Shown here: positions 16,497-24,731 of the stretch, piece by piece | Position numbering within the stretch: the first letter of the stretch is position 1 | Layout of the letters: the number at the start of each line of letters is the position of its first letter | Assembly (NCBI RefSeq): GCF_030512175.1 | Contig: NZ_JAULBL010000002.1 | Coordinates: 35,589-99,588, forward strand | Source of the DNA: Paeniglutamicibacter sulfureus | GTDB lineage: Bacteria; Actinomycetota; Actinomycetes; Actinomycetales; Micrococcaceae | Direction: 5' to 3' | Length of the DNA: 64,000 nucleotides | Program-made: the position numbers and the translations under genes | Notes under the pieces: model-generated | What the model saw: only the letters and a program-made list of their open reading frames with translations | Databases searched by the model: none | Told to the model about the DNA's origin: nothing

Positions 16497-17726
16497 ATGG
16501 GTCAGCGGATCATTGTCGCCGGCGCTTCGCTCGGGGGACTGCGCGCCGCAGAACAGCTGCGCGCCGCCGGGTGGGAAGGAGAAATCCTGGTCGTCGGGGA
16601 GGAAGAGCATCCTCCCTATAACCGTCCTCCGCTCTCCAAGGACGTCCTGGCGGCACCGGGAACACCCGAGGAGGCCCTTGCCAAGCTGGCCTTCCGGCCA
16701 CGGCGCAGTGCCACCGGAATCCAGTGGCGCTTGGGGACCCGCATTGCTGCTTCCAATCTAGCCGACCGCACCATCACCCTCAACGACGGGGAAGAACTTG
16801 GTTTCGACGGCTTGGTGATTGCCACGGGGCTGCGTCCGGCCCGCGTTGAGGCCCCCGGACCCTTGAGCGGTCGACACGTCTTGCGCAGCATCGATGACGC
16901 GCTGGCCCTGCATGCGGTGCTCCTGCCGGGAACCCGGGTAGCGGTGATCGGCTCGGGGTTCATCGGATGCGAAAGCGCGGCTACCGCGGCCTCACTGGGC
17001 TGCGAGGTGACGCTTGTGGAGGGACGCACCGGGCCGATGGAACGGGCCCTGGGACCAGAACTTTCCGCCGGGGTGAGGGAGATGCTCTCCCGCCGCGGCG
17101 TGGACTGCCGGGGGGCTGTCTCCGTGGTCGCCTACCGGGGAAATGGATCCTGCACCGGCATCGAGCTTTCCGACGGCAGCACGGTGTCCGCAGAGGTGAT
17201 CATCGAGGCCGTGGGATCCCATGCCAATGTCGAATGGTTGCAGGGAAACGGACTGGACCTCGGCGACGGCGTGGAATGCGACAGGTACCTGCGCGTCCTG
17301 GCCGTCGACGGGCAACCGGTGCCCGGCGTTGTGGCCGTCGGAGACATTGCGCGGTACCCCGATGTCCGCAACGGGCTGCCCGCCCGGCGCGTGGAGCACT
17401 GGGCGACACCCACCGACACTGCCAAGATCGCCGCCCCCGCGCTAATCGCCGGGATCGTCGGCCGGACGCCGGCAGAGGCCCCCGCCCCGCTTCCATCTTT
17501 CTGGACCGACATCTTCGGCACCCGGATCAACGGCATCGGTTCCCCGGCAGACGCGGAGGAAACCCGAATCCTCGAGGGCGATCCCGGCCGGCCGCAGGAG
17601 GGAACCGCGGTGGGCTACTACCGCGGGAACGCGCTCATAGGCGTCGTCAACGCCGGCCTGCCGGCCTCGCGGCACTTGCATTACCGCCAGCTCGTGCTCG
17701 ACGCCGGCGTACTTGTCACCAACTAA
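16497..17726 (+). CDS. FAD-dependent ferredoxin reductase
   Basis: The protein of 409 residues has two Rossmann signatures: VAGASLGGLRAA at the N-terminus for FAD and VIGSGFIGCESA near residue 150 for NAD(P)H. An RPPLSKD motif, the ATG-containing segment VIATGLRP, and a late VVAVGDIARY complete the pattern of rubredoxin/ferredoxin reductases of the class I P450 systems. The C-terminal part is the reductase_C domain. It begins two bases after the ferredoxin stop, so both are produced together, and it supplies electrons from NAD(P)H to the P450. Confidence 0.92.
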   Translation: MGQRIIVAGASLGGLRAAEQLRAAGWEGEILVVGEEEHPPYNRPPLSKDVLAAPGTPEEALAKLAFRPRRSATGIQWRLGTRIAASNLADRTITLNDGEELGFDGLVIATGLRPARVEAPGPLSGRHVLRSIDDALALHAVLLPGTRVAVIGSGFIGCESAATAASLGCEVTLVEGRTGPMERALGPELSAGVREMLSRRGVDCRGAVSVVAYRGNGSCTGIELSDGSTVSAEVIIEAVGSHANVEWLQGNGLDLGDGVECDRYLRVLAVDGQPVPGVVAVGDIARYPDVRNGLPARRVEHWATPTDTAKIAAPALIAGIVGRTPAEAPAPLPSFWTDIFGTRINGIGSPADAEETRILEGDPGRPQEGTAVGYYRGNALIGVVNAGLPASRHLHYRQLVLDAGVLVTN

Positions 17727-17754
17727 GACTTCCAGAAGAAACGAGTTGAGTCCC

Positions 17755-19170
17755 ATGACCTTGCAAGCACTGAGAACCGAATCCGACGCCATGCTGGACC
17801 GTGAATCCTTTTCCCGGCACCAGGCACGCAACCTCGAACCCCAGATCGTCAAGGATCTCGCGGCGAAAATCGAGGCCGCCGGGGTCGAGTACATCTACTA
17901 CGCGCTGCCCACCATTGGCTCGCGCGTGGTCGCCAAGATGGTCCCGGCCAACCACTTCCGCCGCAACCTGGAAAAGGGAATCTGCTTCCACCGCACGGCG
18001 CTATCCGACCTCCAAAACGACCGCCATGGAAACCTGATCGGCGGCGGCATCGAGGCCCGCGAGTTCTGGGCCCTGCCGGAGCCCGAATCCTTCGTGGTGC
18101 TGCCCTGGGACACCTCGGTCGCCCGAATCTTCTGCACCGCCTACGAGCCCCCGCACCTGCCGGAGGTCGGCGGTCGACCGCTTGCCATCGACACGCGTTC
18201 CCTCCTGGCACGCACCCACGCGGCGTTCACCGAGCGCACCGGTTTCGAAGTGCGCTCCGGCACCGAGCCCGAAATGACCTGGGAAGGCCCCGGACTCGAG
18301 GTCGTCAAGCGGCCCGGTTCCAGCCCCGCCTACCAGGTGGAAAACCTCGAGCGCATGCGCCCGATCTACAAGAAGCTCGTCACTTACTCCAAGGCCATGG
18401 GCCTGGACATGATCGAGGGCGACTACGAGGACGACGGACAGCTCGAACTGAACTGGATGTACGACCGCGTGGAAAACACCGCCGACCGGCTGGTCACCTA
18501 CCGGCAGATCTGCAAGCAGGTAGCCCGCGAGTTCGGGGTCACCGCTTCCTTCATGCCCAAGCCCTACAACGGCCAGATGGGCAATGGCTGCCACCACAAC
18601 CTCAGCCTCTGGGACGGGGACACCAACGTCATCGAGGACGCCGGACGTTTGGAACTGCACGTCTCGGAAACCGCGCGGCACGCCATTGGCGGCATGCTGG
18701 CCCACGCCCAGGGATCCATGGCCGTGATGGCCTCCACCGTGAACTCCTACAAGCGGTTCTGGGACGCCGGGCAATTTGCTCCCTCCACCGCCAACTGGGG
18801 CCTTGACTCGCGCGGCTGCCTGATCCGGATCTCTGCCAACGGCCGGATGGAGTACCGAGTGCCGGACGCGGCGGTGAACCCCTACTTGTCCCACACTTTG
18901 CTGATCGCCTCGATGGAGGACGGGATCAACCGCAAGCTCGAACCGGGCGCTCCCGACGAGGCCTGCGACAACGCGCCGGCGCTCGGTGCCCAGTTGCCGC
19001 TGACCCTCGGCGACGCCATCGGCGCGTTCGTTTCGGACACCTACCTGACCTCGCAGCTGCCGGCGGACCTGGTGTCCATCTACACCAAGCTCAAGGAAGA
19101 GGAATGGGCCCGCTACTGCGGCTCGATCACGGAATGGGACCGCGAAATGTACTGGGAGACGATGCCGTAA
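17755..19170 (+). CDS. Glutamine-synthetase-like gamma-glutamyl-amine ligase
   Basis: The product (471 residues) has the catalytic domain of the GlnA superfamily: a GTEPEMTWEG segment, NGQMGNGCHHNLSLWDG (ammonium/glutamate site), a STANWGLDSRG nucleotide loop, and MEYRVPDAAVNPYL. It is not a housekeeping glutamine synthetase: context places it after a P450 system and before two PuuD-like hydrolases. Relatives such as PuuA and GlnA3/GlnA4 join glutamate to an amine with ATP, and a GS-like gene also sits in mycobacterial pip/mor loci. Likely role: gamma-glutamylation of the amine or of its ring-opened product. The ATG at 17755 was chosen over weaker in-frame upstream starts. Confidence 0.85.
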   Translation: MTLQALRTESDAMLDRESFSRHQARNLEPQIVKDLAAKIEAAGVEYIYYALPTIGSRVVAKMVPANHFRRNLEKGICFHRTALSDLQNDRHGNLIGGGIEAREFWALPEPESFVVLPWDTSVARIFCTAYEPPHLPEVGGRPLAIDTRSLLARTHAAFTERTGFEVRSGTEPEMTWEGPGLEVVKRPGSSPAYQVENLERMRPIYKKLVTYSKAMGLDMIEGDYEDDGQLELNWMYDRVENTADRLVTYRQICKQVAREFGVTASFMPKPYNGQMGNGCHHNLSLWDGDTNVIEDAGRLELHVSETARHAIGGMLAHAQGSMAVMASTVNSYKRFWDAGQFAPSTANWGLDSRGCLIRISANGRMEYRVPDAAVNPYLSHTLLIASMEDGINRKLEPGAPDEACDNAPALGAQLPLTLGDAIGAFVSDTYLTSQLPADLVSIYTKLKEEEWARYCGSITEWDREMYWETMP

Positions 19171-19892
19171 TGACAACGCTCAAACTGGCCTGCATCGACG
19201 CTGACGCGCCGCCGCTCTTTTCGCTCCTCGATTCCAACGGACAACGCACCGGATACGAACCGGACGCCGCGAAACTTGTGGCCTCGCGCATGGGCAGGAC
19301 CATCGAATGGGTCGTTATGGGATGGGACGAGATGCTGCCCTCGGTACGCGAGCACCAGGTGGATGCGGTGTGGTGCGGACAGGGCATCATTCCCGAACGC
19401 CAGGCTGTCGTAGATTTCACCCGCCCGTATGCTGTCTTCGATGAAACGGTGCTGGTGCGCAAGGGAGACCCTGCACGCACCCCGGCCGACATAGTCGGGT
19501 ACCGGGTGGCCGCCATCGACGGCAGCGCCAATATGGCATTGGCTCGAACTTTCGAGGGGGCGATCATCGTTCCCTTCAGCGGGGACACCGTCTATGAAGA
19601 CATGCTGGCGGCGGTCGCCGACTCCAGCGTCGATGCCATGGTCGACGATGACGTGGTGCTGGTGCCGCTGGGCGATGACCCGCGCTACGACGTGGCCTTT
19701 ACCGTGGCAACCCGCAACGCGTGGGGGATCGGGGTCGCCAAGGACAACCTCTTCCTGCGCGAGGAACTCAACGTTGCACTGGCCGCCGTGATTGCCGACG
19801 GCAGCCTGCGCGAGGTGTGGGACACCTGGATGCCAACGCTCGGTTTTCCGTTGGGGCACAGCCTCGAGGCAATCGCGGGCAGCCGGGCATGA
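19170..19892 (+). CDS. SBP_bac_3 domain protein without signal peptide
   Basis: The protein of 240 residues has the family 3 solute-binding fold: an initial LKLACIDADAPPLFS strand, the GYEPDAAKLVASRM helix, the VDAVWCGQGIIPERQ and VDFTRPYAVFDETVLV segments, and a C-terminal GIGVAKDN. The family normally binds amino acids outside the membrane, yet here the fold begins at residue 4 with no signal peptide or lipobox, and no upstream in-frame extension supplies one, since the TAA of the ligase overlaps the ATG. It therefore stays in the cytosol. It may buffer or sense substrate, or be an enzyme built on this fold, as PheC-type cyclohexadienyl dehydratase is. No transporter permease or ATPase of an ABC system is in the operon. 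Confidence 0.8.
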   Translation: MTTLKLACIDADAPPLFSLLDSNGQRTGYEPDAAKLVASRMGRTIEWVVMGWDEMLPSVREHQVDAVWCGQGIIPERQAVVDFTRPYAVFDETVLVRKGDPARTPADIVGYRVAAIDGSANMALARTFEGAIIVPFSGDTVYEDMLAAVADSSVDAMVDDDVVLVPLGDDPRYDVAFTVATRNAWGIGVAKDNLFLREELNVALAAVIADGSLREVWDTWMPTLGFPLGHSLEAIAGSRA

Positions 19893-20659
19893 CGGACGGT
19901 CCAAGCGCCGCCCGCCGCCCGCTGATAGGCGTCCCCGGCATGTGGTCGGCCAAGGTACAGGGCATGCGCTTCGCGGGGGCTGCAGTGGCCGTGGCCGTGC
20001 TGGCAGGCATTGACCGGGCCGGAGGTGAACCCGTCGTCCTGTTTCCGGGCAGCAGCGAGTCGGCCGCCGAACAGCTCGCCCGGCTGGACGGGGTGGTCAT
20101 TCCAGGCGGCGCCGACATCGACCCGCGCCGCTATGGAAGCGAGCCGGACGAGCACTATTGGCCGGCCGACCACCCGGGACAGGACGGCTATGAGGCCGGC
20201 CTCCTACGGGCCTGCCTCGATTCAGGGATCCCGACCCTGGCCATCTGCCGGGGCATGCAATTGCTCAACGTCATCCACGGCGGAACGCTGGTGGGCCATT
20301 TGGCACCCGGTGAGATCCAGCACCGCGGTGCCGAGCACCCGGTGACCTGCGAGCCCGGCACTCTCCTTGCCGCGGTCTTGGGGCATGCCCCGGTGCGTAC
20401 ATCCTCGTACCACCACCAGGCGGTCGAGCGCATCGGCGCGGGGTTGCGGGTTGCCGCCACGGCGCCGGACGGAGTCGTTGAGGCGCTGGAGGTTCCTGGC
20501 GCATCGCTACTGGCGGTCCAATGGCATCCCGAGGATCTGGCCGAGGCATCGGCCACCGATCATGCACTTTTCAGCTGGGTCGTCGAGGCAGCCCGGACCC
20601 GCCGGGCCACCGAGTCCCACCGCGAGCAGACGAAAACCTTGGAGGTTTTGGGTTTATGA
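19889..20659 (+). CDS. Class I glutamine amidotransferase-like gamma-glutamyl hydrolase (PuuD-like), copy 1
   Basis: The protein of 256 residues matches the peptidase C26 family: GGADIDPRRYG near residue 70, the nucleophile elbow AICRGMQLLNV with the catalytic cysteine, SSYHHQAVER, and the His-Glu pair in QWHPED. PuuD-type enzymes release glutamate from gamma-glutamyl-GABA and related amides. ATGA overlaps link it to the genes on both sides. It would remove the gamma-glutamyl group put on by the ligase once the carbon chain has been oxidised. Confidence 0.9.
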   Translation: MTDGPSAARRPLIGVPGMWSAKVQGMRFAGAAVAVAVLAGIDRAGGEPVVLFPGSSESAAEQLARLDGVVIPGGADIDPRRYGSEPDEHYWPADHPGQDGYEAGLLRACLDSGIPTLAICRGMQLLNVIHGGTLVGHLAPGEIQHRGAEHPVTCEPGTLLAAVLGHAPVRTSSYHHQAVERIGAGLRVAATAPDGVVEALEVPGASLLAVQWHPEDLAEASATDHALFSWVVEAARTRRATESHREQTKTLEVLGL

Positions 20660-21489
20660 GCACCGATCCACGAGAAGACCGGGTATTGACCCTGGACGAG
20701 GTCATCCCGGAGGGGTTTGACTTGCTTCCCCCGGATGCTCCGCTGGTGGCAGTGGTGGTCTCACTGACTTTCCCCGGCATGGTTGGCGAAAGCCACACGA
20801 TCATGCGCGACTTCACTCGCAGTGCCTTCGACCAATTACTCGAAAGCGGTGCGCGCGCTGTGCTGATCGACAGCTCCGCGGCGGACCCACAGGCAGCGCT
20901 GGCTGCCGAGGAAGCCGACGGGGTTTTGTTTCTCGGCGGCGGCGACGTGGACGGGTCGCTGTACGAACTTGAAGGGCCGATCCCCAAGGCCTACGGGGTG
21001 GACCGCACCGCCGATGAATTCTGCATCGCCATGATCCATCGGACCCTGGAGAAGGACCAACCGCTGCTCGCCATCTGCCGGGGATCCCAGCTTTTGAACG
21101 TGGCACTCGGCGGGACATTGGTGCCGGACATCGTTCCCTCGACCCTGCACCAGGGGCAATCCGGCCAGCCGATGTTCCTCGACGAATGGGTGACTCTGGC
21201 CGAAGGTAGCAAGATCCAAGGGATCCTGGGCCGTGAGCGAGTCACTGTGCGTTCCGGGCATCACCAGGCCGTGGACCGCGTGGCAACTGACTTGGTCGTC
21301 AGCGCCGTGGCCGACGACGGGATCGTGGAGGGCACCGAGCACCCCGGGAAAACCTGGGTCGTGGCCGTGCAATGGCATCCGGAGGACCGGGACGGATCCG
21401 CTGAAGACCGCCGCGCGATCATCGGAGCCTTGGTGGAACAGGCCGTTCTGCGGCGCCTGCAACTGGCTCGGCACGCGCAGACTGCCTGA
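20656..21489 (+). CDS. Gamma-glutamyl hydrolase (PuuD-like), copy 2
   Basis: The protein of 277 residues is a diverged paralogue of its neighbour. It has GGGDVDGSLYE where the first copy has GGADIDPRRYG, the same nucleophile elbow AICRGSQLLNV, SGHHQAVDRV, and VQWHPEDRD. The extra N-terminal 30 residues are polar. The two copies are coupled by an ATGA overlap. Their separate substrate-facing loops (the GGxD region differs most) suggest that they act on different gamma-glutamyl intermediates. It is the last gene of the operon. Confidence 0.88.
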   Translation: MSTDPREDRVLTLDEVIPEGFDLLPPDAPLVAVVVSLTFPGMVGESHTIMRDFTRSAFDQLLESGARAVLIDSSAADPQAALAAEEADGVLFLGGGDVDGSLYELEGPIPKAYGVDRTADEFCIAMIHRTLEKDQPLLAICRGSQLLNVALGGTLVPDIVPSTLHQGQSGQPMFLDEWVTLAEGSKIQGILGRERVTVRSGHHQAVDRVATDLVVSAVADDGIVEGTEHPGKTWVVAVQWHPEDRDGSAEDRRAIIGALVEQAVLRRLQLARHAQTA

Positions 21490-21494
21490 TGTGA

Positions 21495-21525
21495 GTGGCG
21501 GGCAGAAGTGTATTGGACCCGCCAC
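21495..21525. terminator. Hairpin between convergent genes, probable bidirectional terminator
   Basis: GTGGCGGG (21495-21502) pairs perfectly with CCCGCCAC (21518-21525), filling the 40-base gap between the stop of the PuuD-like gene and that of the Cache gene. It lacks a long T tract. Confidence 0.5.
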
Positions 21526-21529
21526 GCGG

Positions 21530-22234
21530 TTACGCAGGAACCAACATGGACAGGCCCAAGTGCGGGACCTCCAGGGGAACGATCCGGCTTTCGCTGGGCG
21601 CGGCCTTGATCCTTTCTCCCACGAGGTAAGCACCGGAGTTGCCGATGATGACCCGATCGCTGGAGTTAAGTAAGGCCGCATGGCCGGGGATCGAGCGCAA
21701 CGCGGGGAGGAAGATTTCTTCCAGTGCCCGAACTGTCACGTCATAGCCGGCAACCCCCGCAAACTCGCCATGGATCTTGAAAGGGGCGGTGTGCGTGAGA
21801 ATGTATTCGTCGGATCCCAGGTAATCGACATACGGTCCCCAGATGGTTGCCTCGCCGGTCCTTTCAGCGGCGCTGAAGAAGGGAAGATGCTCGTAGTCGT
21901 AAAAGCGCTCGCCATCGGGGTCGAGGTCAAATACCAGTTTTTCGGCCCCACTCGGCCTTGGCGTCCACCACTCGAGGGCCCCTTGTCCCTCGCTGATCCG
22001 AGCCGAGGAGAACGTTGCCCCGGACCCAACAGCGAATGAATGCCGCTGCAGGAAATCCGATGCCAGTGCCTTCAACCCGGCCAGATCGTGTTTCGTGACC
22101 AGTGCACCCGGGGTGACATCTCGAGTGAGCAGGTCGGTGACTGCGGCGGCCATCGCATAGGTGTCGGCCGATGCGTCGTTGAACCACCCGGAGATGGACC
22201 CCAACGCTGCGGCTGCCGGTTGGGAGAGACTCAT
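21530..22234 (-). CDS. Soluble Cache/PDC-like sensor domain protein
   Basis: This protein of 234 residues looks like a single Cache (PDC-type) ligand-binding domain: a long N-terminal helix region, an EGQGALEWWTPRP segment, YDYEHLPFF, then GPYVDYLGSDEYILTHTAPF and a core helix with AGVAGYDVTVRALEEIFLP. Such domains usually sit outside the membrane in chemoreceptors and histidine kinases. Here there is no membrane helix, signal peptide or output domain. Its ATG overlaps the GntR stop by four bases, so the two are made together. A role as a cytosolic ligand-binding partner of that regulator is plausible but not shown. Confidence 0.7.
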   Translation of the reverse strand: MSLSQPAAAALGSISGWFNDASADTYAMAAAVTDLLTRDVTPGALVTKHDLAGLKALASDFLQRHSFAVGSGATFSSARISEGQGALEWWTPRPSGAEKLVFDLDPDGERFYDYEHLPFFSAAERTGEATIWGPYVDYLGSDEYILTHTAPFKIHGEFAGVAGYDVTVRALEEIFLPALRSIPGHAALLNSSDRVIIGNSGAYLVGERIKAAPSESRIVPLEVPHLGLSMLVPA

Positions 22235-22980
22235 TGGTTTTCCTTCAAGTCGGTGGAGTAGCTCAGTGCCAGCTTCGTATCAATGAGGTGGTGCGTGCTG
22301 CGTCGGATATGGTCAATCACCAATTGCTGTCCTTGTTGGCTGCGGTTTTCGGACACGGCCCGCACCAGTGCCAGGTGTTCCGCGGTGGCCCGTTCCGCAT
22401 CAAACTCATCGACCAACGGTGACCACAACACCTCCACCGTTTCGGCTTGCAACCGAATTTCGGCATTGGCCAGCCGGGTGGATTGGGCAGTCACCGCCAA
22501 TTCGATGTGAAAGCGGCTATCGGCCCTTGCCTTGGCCTGGGCGCTGTCGGCCATGACCAACGAGCGGGCCATATCCTGCAGCCTCTCCAGTTCATGCGGC
22601 TCGGCCCGGTCGCATGCCAGGCGGACTGTGGCCGCGGCAATGGCTGACTGCTCGTCGCCCAAATCCCGGATCTCGGCAATCGATGTGGTCATGAGCCACT
22701 CTCGCATGGCCTCCAGCTGGAATTGCGGTTGCTTCAGGATGAAGGTCCCGCCGCTGCGTCCGCGCCTGGTCTCGACGATCCCCTGGTCGCGCAGGACGGC
22801 CAAGGCGTCGCGCAGGGTGGCTGCGGCAACGCCGAACATCTCTGACATCTCGATTTCGTTGGGTAGGCGTTCGCCGACGCGCAGCATGCCAAGAGTGATC
22901 GCCTTGGAGATGCGGTTGACGATGGCATCGGAACGTTCCAGATCGGGCAAGGATCGATAGATCTGCGACTGGAAAGACAT
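22231..22980 (-). CDS. GntR family transcriptional regulator (FadR subfamily, FCD domain)
   Basis: The product has 249 residues. An N-terminal winged helix contains LPNEIEMSEMFGVAAATLRDAL and the wing RRGRSGGTFI, and the C-terminal part is an all-helical FCD ligand domain with an IAAATVRLACDRAE helix and a HIELAVTAQ metal-site-like segment. The start at 22980 (MSFQSQ) gives the normal length. It is first in an operon with the Cache protein and faces the amine operon convergently. From memory, the mycobacterial pip locus also has a GntR regulator (PipR), so control of the amine genes is the leading idea. Confidence 0.87.
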   Translation of the reverse strand: MSFQSQIYRSLPDLERSDAIVNRISKAITLGMLRVGERLPNEIEMSEMFGVAAATLRDALAVLRDQGIVETRRGRSGGTFILKQPQFQLEAMREWLMTTSIAEIRDLGDEQSAIAAATVRLACDRAEPHELERLQDMARSLVMADSAQAKARADSRFHIELAVTAQSTRLANAEIRLQAETVEVLWSPLVDEFDAERATAEHLALVRAVSENRSQQGQQLVIDHIRRSTHHLIDTKLALSYSTDLKENQ

Positions 22981-23294
22981 ATTTAAAGCCAAACCGGGTA
23001 CTCCAAGCCAAACAATCGGAAAGTGTGCCCAGTCTATCGGCACGAACAGGCGAAACGTCGGAGCACGACGTGGTTTGGAACAGCGGCTCGGACATCTCTG
23101 TGTCCATGCGGGAACTGTCCCGGGGACAGGGAGCTGCAACGTTCCGCTTCCAGGGCACGTTGACTGGAATCAGATCCGTAGCATCTGCTCCGCGACATTG
23201 CTAAACACGACCCCAATGGCACGTGGAGCTGAAAGCCAGAGTGGAGAATTCAATCCTTTGATCCGATAATTATCGGGCCGTGGACTGCGCGGTG
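22981..23294. promoter_or_regulatory. Intergenic region with two palindromes upstream of the GntR-Cache operon
   Basis: This 314-base gap has no convincing gene. It contains TGTCCC-G-GGGACA at 23116-23128 and the perfect 14-bp palindrome CCGATAATTATCGG at 23263-23276. The first lies about 140 bases upstream of the GntR start; the second is near the end of the VanZ-like gene. Either may be an operator, and the second may act as a weak terminator for nothing obvious. Confidence 0.4.
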
Positions 23295-23858
23295 CTACCT
23301 CTCCAGCAGTGAATCCGGGACGGGGGTCTCGGCCGTGGCTTTCCTGTTTCCGATGAGCGAAACGAGTGCCCACCCGATCATTGCCGCAATGAATCCGCCG
23401 GCGGTGTTGGTGATGATGTCGGTGATGTCCGAGGCGCGGTTGTTGCGCAGCGCCAACTGGGTGGCCTCAACGCAGATTGAAATGCCCAGCACCAAGAGGG
23501 TGGTTTTCAGCACCGCGAACCGACGCCAACAAAAGCCCAACATCAATCCCAGCGGGGCAAAGAGCCCGAAGTTCGCCAGCATCTCCACGCCCAGGTCGCG
23601 TTCCCGGTGCGCCAGGAACGGAATCCAGTTGAAGGTACCAGCCGGGATTGAAGGGTCAGGCAGGGGAGCCGCGGGCAGCACGGCCACGGCCAGACCAATG
23701 GCCCATGCGGGAATGGCCACGAGCAGCACGCTGCGTTTCGCTCGGACATTGCCCCTGGAAGCGAACCAAAGTAGCGCCGCCAGCAAGGCCATGCTGGCGG
23801 CAAGACCCATCACGACAAGCAGGGCAACGGTGGGGACGGCGAAATAGAGCATAGGCAT
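23295..23858 (-). CDS. VanZ-like family membrane protein
   Basis: The protein of 187 residues has four or five hydrophobic helices and VanZ-family landmarks: FNWIPF, a NFGLFAPLGLMLGF helix and the VEATQLAL....ASDITDIITNTAGGFI segment. VanZ gives low-level teicoplanin resistance in enterococci; most family members have unknown roles in the envelope. The start is the ATG at 23858 (MPMLYF); an in-frame ATG at 23897 would add a short basic stretch. Confidence 0.82.
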   Translation of the reverse strand: MPMLYFAVPTVALLVVMGLAASMALLAALLWFASRGNVRAKRSVLLVAIPAWAIGLAVAVLPAAPLPDPSIPAGTFNWIPFLAHRERDLGVEMLANFGLFAPLGLMLGFCWRRFAVLKTTLLVLGISICVEATQLALRNNRASDITDIITNTAGGFIAAMIGWALVSLIGNRKATAETPVPDSLLER

Positions 23859-23978
23859 AACAGCGTATCGGCGAACCCTGTGAGCCCGCTGTCTCATACC
23901 CGGGTATGAGCCAAGCGGTGGATAAAAGGGTCCCTCAGGATGATCCAAAACCATACAGTGAACACATAACGTGGAACC

Positions 23979-24731
23979 ATGACCATTACTGCACCTCATA
24001 CCAGTACCGATTTCGCTGTCCACGCGACGGGCCTGACCAAGATCTACGGCGAAGGAACCACGCGCGTCGAGGCCCTGCGCGGCGTCGACGTCTCCTTCGC
24101 CCGCGGCAAGTTCACCGCCATCATGGGCCCCTCGGGTTCCGGCAAGTCCACACTCATGCATTGCCTGGCCGGCCTGGATGATGCCAGCGGCGGTCAGATC
24201 TTCATTGGCGGGACAGACATCTCGAAGCTGAATGACGATGCGTTGACCAAGATGCGCCGCGAAAAGGTCGGCTTCGTCTTCCAGTCCTTCAACCTCGTCC
24301 CCACGCTCACCGCGGAAGCCAACATCCTGCTGCCGCTGGCCCTGGCCGGCAAGAAGCACGACAAGGAGTGGCTGCAGACAATCGTCACCACCCTGGGGTT
24401 GACCGACCGCTTGAACCACAAGCCGCACGAACTCTCCGGCGGGCAGCAGCAACGCGTGGCCGTCGCCCGGGCCCTGCTCACCCGCCCCGAGGTCGTCTTC
24501 GGAGACGAGCCGACCGGCAACCTGGACTCGCGCACCGGCGCCGAGGTGCTATCGCTGCTGCGTTCCTCGACCCGCGAGATGGGCCAGACCATCATCATGG
24601 TCACCCACGACGCGGTCGCGGCCTCCTACGCGGACACCGTGCTCTTGATGAAGGACGGCGAACTGGTCGGCCAACTCGAGGATCCGACCGTCGACACGGT
24701 CACCCAGGCGCTTTCCGGGTTGGGTGCATGA
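23979..24731 (+). CDS. ABC transporter ATP-binding protein (MacB/LolD type)
   Basis: The product has 250 residues with all ABC ATPase motifs: Walker A GPSGSGKST near residue 49, Q-loop VFQSFNLVP, signature LSGGQQQRVAVARAL, Walker B VVFGDEPTGNLDS and the switch His in MVTHDA. Similarity is to the MacB/LolD group, which powers FtsX-type permeases in envelope stress defence, lipoprotein release or antibiotic and peptide export. It ends within the permease start region, so the two are translationally coupled. Confidence 0.93.
   Translation: MTITAPHTSTDFAVHATGLTKIYGEGTTRVEALRGVDVSFARGKFTAIMGPSGSGKSTLMHCLAGLDDASGGQIFIGGTDISKLNDDALTKMRREKVGFVFQSFNLVPTLTAEANILLPLALAGKKHDKEWLQTIVTTLGLTDRLNHKPHELSGGQQQRVAVARALLTRPEVVFGDEPTGNLDSRTGAEVLSLLRSSTREMGQTIIMVTHDAVAASYADTVLLMKDGELVGQLEDPTVDTVTQALSGLGA

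Noticed and set aside
22254..22275. tRNA-like string GGAGTAGCTCAGT
   Set aside because: It lies inside the GntR coding region and no acceptor stem, anticodon arm or T-loop can be built around it.
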